Shown: in pieces, positions 17,693-25,988 of the stretch
Layout of the letters: each line of letters starts with the position of its first letter
Position numbering within the stretch: the stretch's first letter is position 1
Assembly (NCBI GenBank): GCA_965284565.1
Contig: OZ260100.1
Span: 2,790,001 to 2,854,000 of the forward strand
Source: BRH-c54 sp965284565
GTDB lineage: Bacteria > Bacteroidota > Bacteroidia > Flavobacteriales_E > Vicingaceae
DNA length: 64,000 nucleotides
Direction: 5' to 3'
Program-made: the position numbers and the translations under genes
Notes under the pieces: model-generated
What the model saw: the letters and a program-made list of their open reading frames with translations, nothing else
Databases searched by the model: none
What the model was told of the DNA's origin: nothing

Positions 17693-19020
17693 ATCAATTC
17701 CAATTCAATAATAGATTCACGCATTACTTTATCATAATTTAGGTGCAAGTCGGTGTTCTGTTGGCCTGAAGCTCTTATTTTACGAGCGTAGTAAATGTTA
17801 TTTACTTTATAACCAACCTTTTCTGCAATGTCACAAATTAAAAGATCTGTAGGGACAATAATACCTTTGTAGCCGGAGTTAGCAACAACGATAAAACATT
17901 TCCCATTTTTAACCAATAAGGTTGCTTGCCTTTTTAATATTTCAAACATATCATCAAAATATCCTCTTAACATATCAGGTATGTTTTTATTCCAAATATT
18001 ATATGTAGAAATTAAGTTTGCAATGGTATCAACATCTGGTAGATGATTCTTGATAGTATGATCAAATTTTGAATTGACATGTGATCGCATTGCTATTGAT
18101 CTATATTTTGAAAATCCTTTATAGCTATCTACGAAACCTCCTAACCAAAATTCTAGTTTATAGACTTCACAATAATCAAAACAATTAGCATAAGGAGGTG
18201 AAAAGATTGATATTCCAACTTTTTTACCTCTCAAAGAATCAAGAGTTGAATCAATTAGAATTGAACTATTATAGAATAAATGTTTTGTTTCATTTGAATA
18301 AGAAGTGTTCTCAATATCATTGAGCATTCGCTTGCATCTAAAAATGAAATACTCATAAATATCATCTATTTGCTTCTTGTTCTTTTTAAGTTTTAGACCA
18401 TTTCCATCTTTCACTCGGATTGATGCATCTTCAATGATTGATAAGTATGCAATCAACAGTAGGTTTTTAGCTTTAACGTGTTTTATTGAATCAATATATC
18501 CTTTTATTCTCTGCAGGCTTTCTAACTTGTCTTCAATAAATGAAGACTCAACAACCTTAGGTTTTTCATTAAATTCCCATTTCTTGGATTTATCAAATTT
18601 GTTTAATATCGCTTTTATTTCATTTATATCATTACCAGAGTAATCATCTAACTTTACTTTAGATGCGAAGTAGGCCATTGGATTAATGTCAGTTCCAATT
18701 GAATTGAAACCTAGTTCTTTAGCAACTAAGTTGGTGGTTCCAACGCCACAAAATGGGTCTAGTACATATAAGTTTTTATCTGGTTTGACATCATTTAATA
18801 TAGAAGCGATCAATTCACGAGCATATCCATGTTTGTAATCATACCAGTTATGTATTGGTATTTCTTTATTAGTACTGAAATTGACTAAATTTTTATATTC
18901 TTCCCTAGTAAAAAACTCATATTTTTCAATTAATCTGGCCAGGGTCGTTTCGTACTTTTTTATTAAACTAGAATGATTATCTGTGTCTAATACTATTTTA
19001 TTTTCACTTATTCGACTCAT
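17689..19020 (-). CDS. Site-specific DNA amino-methyltransferase (SPPY type)
   Basis: 443 residues. SAM-binding motif I DPFCGVGTT is at 88-96 and the catalytic motif IV SPPY at 274-277, an arrangement of N6-adenine or N4-cytosine DNA methyltransferases; SPPY is often, though not always, seen in N4-cytosine enzymes. A ~60-residue segment before motif I (HNWYDYKHGYARELI) probably belongs to the same fold. Second of two methyltransferases in the operon, starting 2 bp after the first and overlapping the helicase gene by 4 bp. It may methylate the host site alone or act as a pair with the other enzyme if the site is asymmetric. Confidence 0.87.
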   Translation of the reverse strand: MSRISENKIVLDTDNHSSLIKKYETTLARLIEKYEFFTREEYKNLVNFSTNKEIPIHNWYDYKHGYARELIASILNDVKPDKNLYVLDPFCGVGTTNLVAKELGFNSIGTDINPMAYFASKVKLDDYSGNDINEIKAILNKFDKSKKWEFNEKPKVVESSFIEDKLESLQRIKGYIDSIKHVKAKNLLLIAYLSIIEDASIRVKDGNGLKLKKNKKQIDDIYEYFIFRCKRMLNDIENTSYSNETKHLFYNSSILIDSTLDSLRGKKVGISIFSPPYANCFDYCEVYKLEFWLGGFVDSYKGFSKYRSIAMRSHVNSKFDHTIKNHLPDVDTIANLISTYNIWNKNIPDMLRGYFDDMFEILKRQATLLVKNGKCFIVVANSGYKGIIVPTDLLICDIAEKVGYKVNNIYYARKIRASGQQNTDLHLNYDKVMRESIIELELI

Positions 19021-19022
19021 TC

Positions 19023-20954
19023 TTAGTATACTTTTTTTAAATACGTTTTATTGAATTTAGAAAACAAATTATGCTTATTGGTTTGTAAATAGGACTTTGA
19101 AAACCCTTCTATTAGCGGTAAGGAGCTATTAAAAAACTCCATTAACCAGTCATATTTACTAACCTCTTCAATGTTTGAGAACTTGCGGTATAATTCATCT
19201 AATTCATTTGAAAATAATTCTTCACTATCATATTGTCTCAAATCTTCTGTGGTACTTTTCTTGAACACGTAGATAAAATCTCCATAAGGTGAACCATCAA
19301 ATCTAGTGTGTGCTGTTTGTTTATAATTATCTACACCATCTTGAAAATAAATACCATTTTCAGCGAGAGTAAACCCTGAACGAAAAATTGAAAACAGAAG
19401 AGATAACCAGGCACTAATGTCTTTATTGTTGAAAGTTAATATCATGTGTTTATTTGGTTTTAAAACTTCATGGCATTTACTAAATACATTATAAAGATTG
19501 TCTTCATAAGTGTACATTGATTTAGCCCCTTTAAAGCCCTTTTTTCTATTAGAAATAGCTTCTAAGGTGAAATCCGGTTGACTTTCGTATAAGTCTTTGT
19601 TCCAGACATACCAGAAATGTGATAATTCTAGGTATTGTACATTACTACCATAGGGTGGATCAGTAATTATTGAATCAACGCTGTTTTCAGGTAAATCACT
19701 TAAGGCGATACTATTATTTATTAACAGAAAATTTGATGAATCGCTTAAATCATCGAAGTTATTCGTCTTTTTTAATTGATAAACAAATTTGTTGTTATAT
19801 GATAATGAGTCTTTTACACGCTTTAGAGATTTAATAAATGCCGATAAAATATTCACTTCACAGAATTGAGAAGGTATCCAATAAGCGTGTTTACTCCATG
19901 TAGTTGGTTTTCCGCCTTGCCAAGTATCATTTGTAAATGACATTATGTTTGTCTCTTTTACAGTGTTACTAAAAGCAATCCTTAATAATTCGTAATCACC
20001 TTTTGAGAGACGTTTCTTCTCTTCATTAATATAAAAGAGTAAGATATTATTTATTAGTAAATTTCTTTGAGTAAATAAGTCTTGGAAATATATAATGTCC
20101 TTTTCCTCAAGAGTATCTTCTTTTTGTCTATCCCAGTTTTTAGGAATCAAATCTTTTGATACAACTATCTTATTTTGAGTAATTATTGATTCTAAAAATG
20201 TAATGTGTTGATCTAATCTTTTTATGTCTTTTCTTAATGGTTCATAAACAATCTTCTGATTGTTAGAATCAAAACCTACTAGGTACAAATAAGCATGGCC
20301 AATTCTTTTGGATTGTCTTTGAGCAAAACCTTTTTCTTTTTTTGAATTATTTTCACAAGATTGGTTTAAACATGCATAATAACCAGGCTTAATTCTAAGT
20401 TCGTTCGAGAGCAAAGTTTCTTTTTTACATTCGGGGCAAATAACTTTAAACGTTGTCTCAATCCAATCTATGTATATCCTTCGACCATTATTTTCAAAGA
20501 AATAATAGTCTTCATATAGATTGCCAATTTTTTCAATAATTGAACTGAATCTTTCAAATAGTAACCTAACATTATCTCCTTTACTTACCATGTTATTTAT
20601 AATAAATACGGACAAGGGGTTTAAGTCAAACCCAATAACTTTTCTATTTAATTTCAACCCTTCGTATAGAGTTACTCCACCTCCACAAAATGGATCTAAA
20701 ACAATTTCATTTTCATTACTGAATGACTTAATTATTTCAGAGAAAACATTCCATGGTCTTCTGGCAAAATATTTATGAATTTTATATGGTGGGGTGTGAC
20801 CTAAAGCTTTTATTGGCTTATAGACGTTGTCATTTATTTGCCTTGGTTTACCATTTCTATCCTTGTTATTAAGGTTAAAAAGGTGTAATTGATCAGCTTC
20901 AGAAACTGAGTCGTTATTAATTAGTGATTCTATCTCTTTTGAATAAAGTTTCAT
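19023..20954 (-). CDS. DNA methyltransferase with zinc-ribbon-like insert (DPPY type)
   Basis: 643 residues. Motif I DPFCGGG is at 87-93, preceded by HTPPYKIHKYFARRPWNVF, a pattern seen in DUF1156-like methylases. The catalytic motif IV DPPY lies far downstream at 432-435. Between them is an insert of over 300 residues with C173-x2-C176 ... C195-x4-C200, a probable zinc ribbon, and helical sequence likely to be the target-recognition region. DPPY suggests N6-adenine methylation. The start overlaps the XRE gene by 4 bp. This would be the modification enzyme, perhaps with recognition function, of the operon. Confidence 0.87.
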   Translation of the reverse strand: MKLYSKEIESLINNDSVSEADQLHLFNLNNKDRNGKPRQINDNVYKPIKALGHTPPYKIHKYFARRPWNVFSEIIKSFSNENEIVLDPFCGGGVTLYEGLKLNRKVIGFDLNPLSVFIINNMVSKGDNVRLLFERFSSIIEKIGNLYEDYYFFENNGRRIYIDWIETTFKVICPECKKETLLSNELRIKPGYYACLNQSCENNSKKEKGFAQRQSKRIGHAYLYLVGFDSNNQKIVYEPLRKDIKRLDQHITFLESIITQNKIVVSKDLIPKNWDRQKEDTLEEKDIIYFQDLFTQRNLLINNILLFYINEEKKRLSKGDYELLRIAFSNTVKETNIMSFTNDTWQGGKPTTWSKHAYWIPSQFCEVNILSAFIKSLKRVKDSLSYNNKFVYQLKKTNNFDDLSDSSNFLLINNSIALSDLPENSVDSIITDPPYGSNVQYLELSHFWYVWNKDLYESQPDFTLEAISNRKKGFKGAKSMYTYEDNLYNVFSKCHEVLKPNKHMILTFNNKDISAWLSLLFSIFRSGFTLAENGIYFQDGVDNYKQTAHTRFDGSPYGDFIYVFKKSTTEDLRQYDSEELFSNELDELYRKFSNIEEVSKYDWLMEFFNSSLPLIEGFSKSYLQTNKHNLFSKFNKTYLKKVY

Positions 20955-21247
20955 TTGCCTGCTTTAGTCATTAACCCATTTTCTGCAATCTTTAATGCTT
21001 GCAATGCTTGTTTTTCATTTTTCACCAACTGATACACTTGGTCTGCTAACCAAAGTGAAAACAGTTCGTTATAGTCTAGTTTGAAGAGTTTTGCCAAATA
21101 TTTTATATGTTCTCGTTTAGCGGTTTTCTCTCCTCTCTCTATTTTACTAAGCATTGCGGTATCAATGTCTAGCTCTGCGGATAAGTGCCTGAGTAGCATT
21201 TCTTGTTCTTCTCTCTTAGACCGAATTAAGTCTCCGAATTTATTCAT
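20951..21247 (-). CDS. XRE-family helix-turn-helix regulator (controller-protein-like)
   Basis: 98 residues. The HTH_3 fold covers residues ~5-62: IRSKREEQEMLLRHLSAELDIDTAMLSKIERGEK contains the recognition helix with LSKIERG. It is the first gene of the restriction-modification operon and overlaps the first methyltransferase by 4 bp. Small XRE proteins in this position (C proteins) usually time expression so that methylation precedes restriction. The operator probably lies in the ~150 bp upstream, but I cannot point to a site with confidence. Confidence 0.85.
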   Translation of the reverse strand: MNKFGDLIRSKREEQEMLLRHLSAELDIDTAMLSKIERGEKTAKREHIKYLAKLFKLDYNELFSLWLADQVYQLVKNEKQALQALKIAENGLMTKAGK

Positions 21248-21399
21248 TGCTTATTAGTTTGCATTAAATACTTTTGTCAAATATAGACAAATTTAAAATC
21301 AACAAGTCTATATAGTGCAAATTAATTCAATTATTCTATTGGGTGGGTAAAAACAATGTGTGCGAAAGCACTCTTTGTTTTGTGCATTGGCTTTTTTTT

Positions 21400-21427
21400 G
21401 TATGACGCACAACAATCGGATAAACGT
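21400..21427 (-). repeat. Right copy of the inverted repeat bracketing the restriction island
   Basis: GTATGAC, GCACAACAAT, CGGATAAACGT: the reverse complement of this 28 bp block aligns to 14697-14724 with about 26 of 30 positions identical, including the 10-mer ATTGTTGTGC and the flanking GTC(G/A)TAC. It overlaps the first half of the 28 bp palindrome at 21417-21444. Confidence 0.65.
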
Positions 21428-21444
21428 ACCGGTACGTTTATCCG
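21417..21444. repeat. Perfect 28 bp palindrome
   Basis: CGGATAAACGTACC followed directly by its exact reverse complement, with no loop. It is 170 bp upstream of the XRE start. It could be a protein-binding site (for example for the XRE regulator), a cruciform or fold-back end of a mobile element. No T-tract follows, so it is not a standard terminator. Confidence 0.8.
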
Positions 21445-21503
21445 CACTGTATCTTTACCCAAATGTAGTAATTCTATTTAAATTAACTTAATTATTAGCC
21501 AAA

Positions 21504-21535
21504 AAAAAGCTTATCAGGTAACTGATAAGCTTTTT
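21504..21535 (-). terminator. Intrinsic terminator after the DUF1573 gene
   Basis: Stem AAAAAGCTTATCAG / CTGATAAGCTTTTT with a GTAA loop. It lies 22 bp past the stop of the minus-strand DUF1573 gene and has a U-tract in both directions. Confidence 0.8.
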
Positions 21536-21557
21536 GCAAATAAATATGTTGTTTTTG

Positions 21558-22118
21558 TTACTGAGCTACTTCCACATCTGCAGAGATGTTAAGGGTAGTA
21601 ACAATAGGGTCTGTATTAGCAGTAATGGTAACCGTTTTTGTTTGAGCTCCTTGTTGCTTTCCAGGACTGTATTCTACTACAATTTCTCCTGTTGCTCCTG
21701 GTTTAATTGGCTCTTTAGGGAATTGAGGAACAGTACATCCACAGCTTCCTGTAGCATTTTCAATAATTAAAGGTTCTTTACCTGTATTGGTAAATTTGAA
21801 AATTTTAGTGTGCTTAGAATCTTGTTTAATTTTTCCGAAGTTATGGCTGTTTTCAGCAAACTGAACAGCCGTTTTAGCTCTAGTTTCTGATAAAATTGGT
21901 GCTGCTGGAGCAGGCTCATTAGTTGGAGTAGGAGACATCGGGTTGATTGGGTTCAGGTCATTAACATTACCCGAGTTGGTGGTTACTGATGGAGAAGTAG
22001 CAATGCTTTCAGAAGCATTATAATCTCTTCTTGCTGGTCTGTCGTCCATAAAGAAGGTATCTACAATTAAGGTTAAAGCAATTACGCCCAATAAGGCAAC
22101 TTTCAAATTTTCTTTCAT
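21558..22118 (-). CDS. DUF1573 domain protein with N-terminal membrane anchor
   Basis: 186 residues. Residues ~6-24 are hydrophobic (VALLGVIALTLIVDTFF), a signal anchor without a clear cleavage site. A proline/asparagine-rich linker (~30-80) leads to a DUF1573 beta-sandwich (~85-186) with the usual NSHNFGKIKQDSKHTKIFKFTNTG and GSCGCTVP motifs. DUF1573 proteins are very common in Bacteroidota and probably sit in the periplasm or envelope; their function is unknown. Monocistronic, followed by a strong terminator. Confidence 0.85.
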   Translation of the reverse strand: MKENLKVALLGVIALTLIVDTFFMDDRPARRDYNASESIATSPSVTTNSGNVNDLNPINPMSPTPTNEPAPAAPILSETRAKTAVQFAENSHNFGKIKQDSKHTKIFKFTNTGKEPLIIENATGSCGCTVPQFPKEPIKPGATGEIVVEYSPGKQQGAQTKTVTITANTDPIVTTLNISADVEVAQ

Positions 22119-22163
22119 AGTTAGTTGTTTTTTATTTTTAATGTGATTACAAATTTACAAAAC

Positions 22164-23759
22164 TTATTTATATACTAATTTTTCTTTTTTAAAGGTATCG
22201 CTCTTTATTTCTTCAACAGCTTTTAATAAGGCGTTATCTATATCACTAATAACTTGATAATATGCAGAGCTGTCCCACATGTTTCGAGCAATAATTGCTT
22301 TTAATCGGGTAAGTAAAAATGTTTTTGAAGTATTAATTTGTTTCTCATTTTTTTCTACTTCATTTTTGGCGGCAAAGTCAACAAATGCTGTTAATAGCTC
22401 TTTTTCTGCATCGAAATTAGTTTTAAAATTGCTTACAGTAGGGTAGTTTGCCAATAGTTTTTCTCTGTTATCTTGTGTGTATTCCAATGCAAATTCATTT
22501 ACCAAACCTTCTCGGGTAACTTTGCTTAAGTAATCAGAAATCATACTGGTATCTATAGGAACAAATACATCAGGCATGATGCCTCCGCCACCATAAACGG
22601 TTCTTTTGCTATTTAATGTAGTGAACTTTAGGGAGTCAGGAAATGCAATACTGTCTTCAGTAACCATTTCTCCATGTTCGTATCTTCTTGTAAGTTCTTT
22701 GTAATATTCTTCTTTACCTTCATCATAAGGTCTTTGAATACTTCTTCCTGATGGAGTGTAGTACCTTGCAATGGTTAACCTAACAGCAGAACCATCTACT
22801 AAAGAAAATGGTTTTTGAACTAATCCTTTGCCAAAAGATCTTCTGCCTACAATTAGTCCTCTGTCAAAATCTTGAATGGCTCCGCTAACAATTTCTGAAG
22901 CTGATGCTGAACCTTCATCAATAAGAATTACCAATTTACCTTTTTCAAATCCACCTTTTTCTGTGGTAAAGTACTCTTGTTTTGGACTTTTTAATCCTTC
23001 GGTGTAAACAATTAATTTATCTTCATCAAGAAATTCATCTGCCAATTGAATAGCTGATTTTAGGTAACCTCCACCATTTCCTCTTAAATCTAATATTAAA
23101 TGTTTTACATTTTTTTGTTTTAGTTTTTTTAACCCATCTCTAAATTCATCAATGGTTTTATTAGCAAAACGATTTATTTTTATGTAGCCAATTTCATCAT
23201 CTACCATATAAGAAGCATCTACACTAAAAATTGGAATTTCATCTCTGGTAATAGTAAATTTTAATAAGTCTTTTTCTCCTCTACGTTTAACAGCAACATT
23301 TACTTTAGTACCTTTTTTACCTCTAAGTTTATCTTGCACATCACTGTTTTGAAGACCAATTCCTGCAATATTTTCTTTGTTAACCTCAATAATTTTATCG
23401 CCAGCCTGTATACCAACTTTTTCGGAAGGTCCACCAGGGATGGGGGATACCACTATAAGTGTATCGTGTAAAATATTAAATTGAATCCCTACACCTTCAA
23501 AGTTTCCAATTAAAGGTTCGTTCATTTTTTTTAGTTCTTTTTCGGGGATATAAACAGAATGAGGGTCTAATTCTTTTAATAAAGCAACAATAGCTGCTTC
23601 GGTTATTCTTTCTTCATCTGTTGAGTCAACATAAGCATAGTTGATAAGTTGAAATAAATTTTCAATTTTTTGACCACCTGGTGTAAGTAGGTTTTGTGCA
23701 AAAATAGATAACACAAAAAACTGTGCTACTATTAGGAGTGAGATTCTTTTTATAGTCAT
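22164..23759 (-). CDS. S41-family C-terminal processing peptidase
   Basis: 531 residues from ATG 23759, the codon that begins the signal peptide (MTIKRISLLIVAQFFVLSIFAQN); an upstream in-frame ATG would add nine residues. A short helical region is followed by a PDZ domain (~75-165; GVGIQFNILHDTLIVVSPIPGGPSEKVGI) and the tail-specific protease domain with catalytic Ser in DEGSASASEIV and the Lys in RRSFGKGLVQ. The C-terminal ~130 residues are helical. Such proteases cleave exported proteins near their C-termini in the periplasm. Monocistronic by spacing. Confidence 0.92.
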   Translation of the reverse strand: MTIKRISLLIVAQFFVLSIFAQNLLTPGGQKIENLFQLINYAYVDSTDEERITEAAIVALLKELDPHSVYIPEKELKKMNEPLIGNFEGVGIQFNILHDTLIVVSPIPGGPSEKVGIQAGDKIIEVNKENIAGIGLQNSDVQDKLRGKKGTKVNVAVKRRGEKDLLKFTITRDEIPIFSVDASYMVDDEIGYIKINRFANKTIDEFRDGLKKLKQKNVKHLILDLRGNGGGYLKSAIQLADEFLDEDKLIVYTEGLKSPKQEYFTTEKGGFEKGKLVILIDEGSASASEIVSGAIQDFDRGLIVGRRSFGKGLVQKPFSLVDGSAVRLTIARYYTPSGRSIQRPYDEGKEEYYKELTRRYEHGEMVTEDSIAFPDSLKFTTLNSKRTVYGGGGIMPDVFVPIDTSMISDYLSKVTREGLVNEFALEYTQDNREKLLANYPTVSNFKTNFDAEKELLTAFVDFAAKNEVEKNEKQINTSKTFLLTRLKAIIARNMWDSSAYYQVISDIDNALLKAVEEIKSDTFKKEKLVYK

Positions 23760-23858
23760 ATTTTTATAATAAAATGAGGTTAACAAATTTAAGTAAAAAG
23801 TTTACTAAAGAAAGTTAATAAATTATAAAACAACTATTGTGCAACTTTTATGTTCATC

Positions 23859-24395
23859 TTAAAACTCAATATTTAATTGTTGTAAAACCATTCTGAGGCT
23901 AATTAAAAGCTTTTGTTTTTCCTCATTTTCTTCTGAGTCTATATTTTCTTCTAAATCAAAAATTAAGTCATTCACTTCATCTTCACCAAAAGTAGCGTCA
24001 AAATTCTCTATTACGGTAAGCACTTCTAAACAAACACTAAAGTTTCCATTTACAGCTTCTTGAACTAGAGTATCTAAATGATTACTTGCATCTAGTCCGG
24101 ATTGCCAAAAAATAGATATTAAAAAGGCTTTAATAGAAATATATTTATCATTTTCTATAGCATTAATAATTGCTAATGTGGTATTTTCAGCTTTTAAGTC
24201 AAACAATAATTCAGTTATAGCTTGTTGTACTTCGCTATCTTTATTTGATAAGTAAACATCTAAAAGCGGTTCTATAGCTTCTGGCTTTCCACTTTTTCGG
24301 AGTTGTTTTATTGCTGTTAATACTTTTTGAGTATCGCTTCCTTGTAAATCTTTAATAATATTGTTGAATTTGTTGTCGTTTCTTTTTACAGCCAT
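23859..24395 (-). CDS. HEAT-repeat-like protein of unknown function
   Basis: 178 residues, acidic, all helical. Helical pairs resembling HEAT repeats are seen: VLTAIKQLRKSGKPEAIEPLLDVYLSNKD, then VQQAITELLFDLKAENTTLAIINAIEND. No signal peptide and no catalytic motif; probably a cytoplasmic scaffold or adaptor. Conserved hypothetical proteins of this type occur in Flavobacteriales, from memory. Separated by a terminator from the GAPDH gene. Confidence 0.7.
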   Translation of the reverse strand: MAVKRNDNKFNNIIKDLQGSDTQKVLTAIKQLRKSGKPEAIEPLLDVYLSNKDSEVQQAITELLFDLKAENTTLAIINAIENDKYISIKAFLISIFWQSGLDASNHLDTLVQEAVNGNFSVCLEVLTVIENFDATFGEDEVNDLIFDLEENIDSEENEEKQKLLISLRMVLQQLNIEF

Positions 24396-24436
24396 AGTAA
24401 ATGTAATTAGAGTGAAATGAAAAATGAGTTAAAAGA

Positions 24437-24470
24437 AATAGGGTGAATAAACAAATTTATCCACCCTATT
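24437..24470 (-). terminator. Intrinsic terminator after the GAPDH gene
   Basis: AATAGGGTG at 24437-24445 pairs with CACCCTATT at 24462-24470, extended by ATAAA/TTTAT. On the minus strand it is followed by a U-rich TTTCTTTT run, 19 bp beyond the GAPDH stop. Confidence 0.7.
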
Positions 24471-24488
24471 ATTTGATTAAATTCTTAA

Positions 24489-25949
24489 TTAATAATAAAT
24501 TAATCTTCTAACTTTTGCAATATATTTAGCTAAACGAATTACTTGTTTGGTATATCCAAACTCGTTGTCGTACCAAACATAAAGTACTATATTCTTTTTG
24601 TCGTTAGAAACAATAGTTGCATTGCTGTCATAAACAGAACAACAAATGTTTCCAATTATATCTGTAGATACTAACTCTGGATCGTTTTCGTACTTAATCT
24701 GATTTACTAAACCTCCTTGAAGAGCAGCTTTTCTAATTAGTTCGTTAATTTCATCAACAGAAGTTTCTTTTTTAACTTCTAAACTAAGAATAGCTAAAGA
24801 ACCATTTGGAGTAGGAACCCTTACTGCATTGGCGGTTAATTTTTCTTTTAAAGAAGGAATTACTTTAGTAACAGCATTTCCTGCACCAGTAGAAGTAATA
24901 ACCATATTAATGGCAGCAGAACGACCTCTTCTTGGTTTTTTGTGCATGTTATCCAATAGATTTTGGTCGTTGGTGTAAGCATGAACGGTTTCTATATGTC
25001 CTTTTACAACACCTAATTCATTTTCTACCACATAAAGAATAGGAGAAATAGCATTGGTAGTACAAGAAGCTGCAGAGAAAATAGTTTCATTTTCAATATC
25101 TAAAGTATTTTCGTTAATTCCATAAACAACATTAGGTACTTCTTTACCAGGAGCAGTAAGTAATACTTTGCTAATTCCTTTTGCTTGTGTATGTCTAGAA
25201 AGTTGTTCTCTGTTAGAGAAAACACCAGTATTATCAATTAATAAAGCATCATTAATTCCGTAAGCGGTATAATCAACATCTTCAGGATTATTAGCTTCAA
25301 TTATTTTAACAATTTGTCCGTTAATGATAAGTGCTTTATTTTCAGTGTCAGCATCTACAGTTCCAGAGAATAACCCGTGTACAGAGTCATTTCTTAATAA
25401 AGCAGCTCTTTTAATAATTTCTTCATCAGTTACTTTTCTAGTAACAATAGCTCTTAACCTTAATTGTTGACCTTTACCAGCTTGTTTTACCAATTCTCTG
25501 GCGGCTAATCTGCCAATTCTTCCAAAACCAAATAAAACAACATCTTTTGGTTGTAATTGACGACCATCAGCAGCAATAAAATCTTTTAATTTATCTTTTA
25601 AGAAGTCGGTTTGAGAAGCATAGTTAGCTTTTTCGTTGTGCCATTCAGCAGCTAATTTGCCTATATCTATTTTTGATGGAGCAATATCTAAGCTTTCTAG
25701 TTCTTTAGCTAAAGAAGAAGTGTCAAAAATATCAACTGGATTAAAAGTAATGCTTTTTGCTTTAGAGTGTAGATTTAAAACATCTGAGATGCTTATGTCT
25801 ACTAAAGGATTTCTAAAAAGTACTAACTCAATAGACTTTTCGTACATTAAATGTCCGATTGAACTAATAAGCTTAACAGCAGCTTTTTCTCTCTTTACAT
25901 ATTCATTTAGATTTTCTTCGTAGGTTTTGTTTTTGTCAAGAATTTCCAT
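24489..25949 (-). CDS. gap: Glyceraldehyde-3-phosphate dehydrogenase, long form
   Basis: 486 residues, about 150 longer than the classical enzyme. The first ~130 residues are a helical extension without a recognised fold; the NAD(P)-binding domain starts at VVLFGFGRIGRLAARE (glycine motif 141-147). The catalytic cysteine is C296 in SAASCTTNAISP, and the C-terminal WYDNEFGYTKQVIRL is characteristic. Such extended enzymes are common in Bacteroidota beside the short glycolytic form; which direction and cofactor it favours cannot be read from sequence. Cytoplasmic, central carbon metabolism. Confidence 0.93.
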   Translation of the reverse strand: MEILDKNKTYEENLNEYVKREKAAVKLISSIGHLMYEKSIELVLFRNPLVDISISDVLNLHSKAKSITFNPVDIFDTSSLAKELESLDIAPSKIDIGKLAAEWHNEKANYASQTDFLKDKLKDFIAADGRQLQPKDVVLFGFGRIGRLAARELVKQAGKGQQLRLRAIVTRKVTDEEIIKRAALLRNDSVHGLFSGTVDADTENKALIINGQIVKIIEANNPEDVDYTAYGINDALLIDNTGVFSNREQLSRHTQAKGISKVLLTAPGKEVPNVVYGINENTLDIENETIFSAASCTTNAISPILYVVENELGVVKGHIETVHAYTNDQNLLDNMHKKPRRGRSAAINMVITSTGAGNAVTKVIPSLKEKLTANAVRVPTPNGSLAILSLEVKKETSVDEINELIRKAALQGGLVNQIKYENDPELVSTDIIGNICCSVYDSNATIVSNDKKNIVLYVWYDNEFGYTKQVIRLAKYIAKVRRLIYY

Positions 25950-25988
25950 GATAAAATTTTAATTGATTTTTAATGTATAAATATATTT

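Larger units (their letters stand above)
21345..21460. repeat. Nested inverted-repeat element at the right edge of the restriction island
   Basis: GGGTAAAAACAATGTGTGCG at 21345-21364 pairs imperfectly with CGCACTGTATCTTTACCC at 21443-21460. Inside lie GCGAAAGCACTC..., a T-rich stretch and the palindrome at 21417-21444. The 8-mer ATTCTATT occurs on both sides (21333-21340 and 21471-21478), which could be a target-site duplication. It is non-coding and occupies most of the 310 bp between the XRE gene and the DUF1573 gene. Confidence 0.55.
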
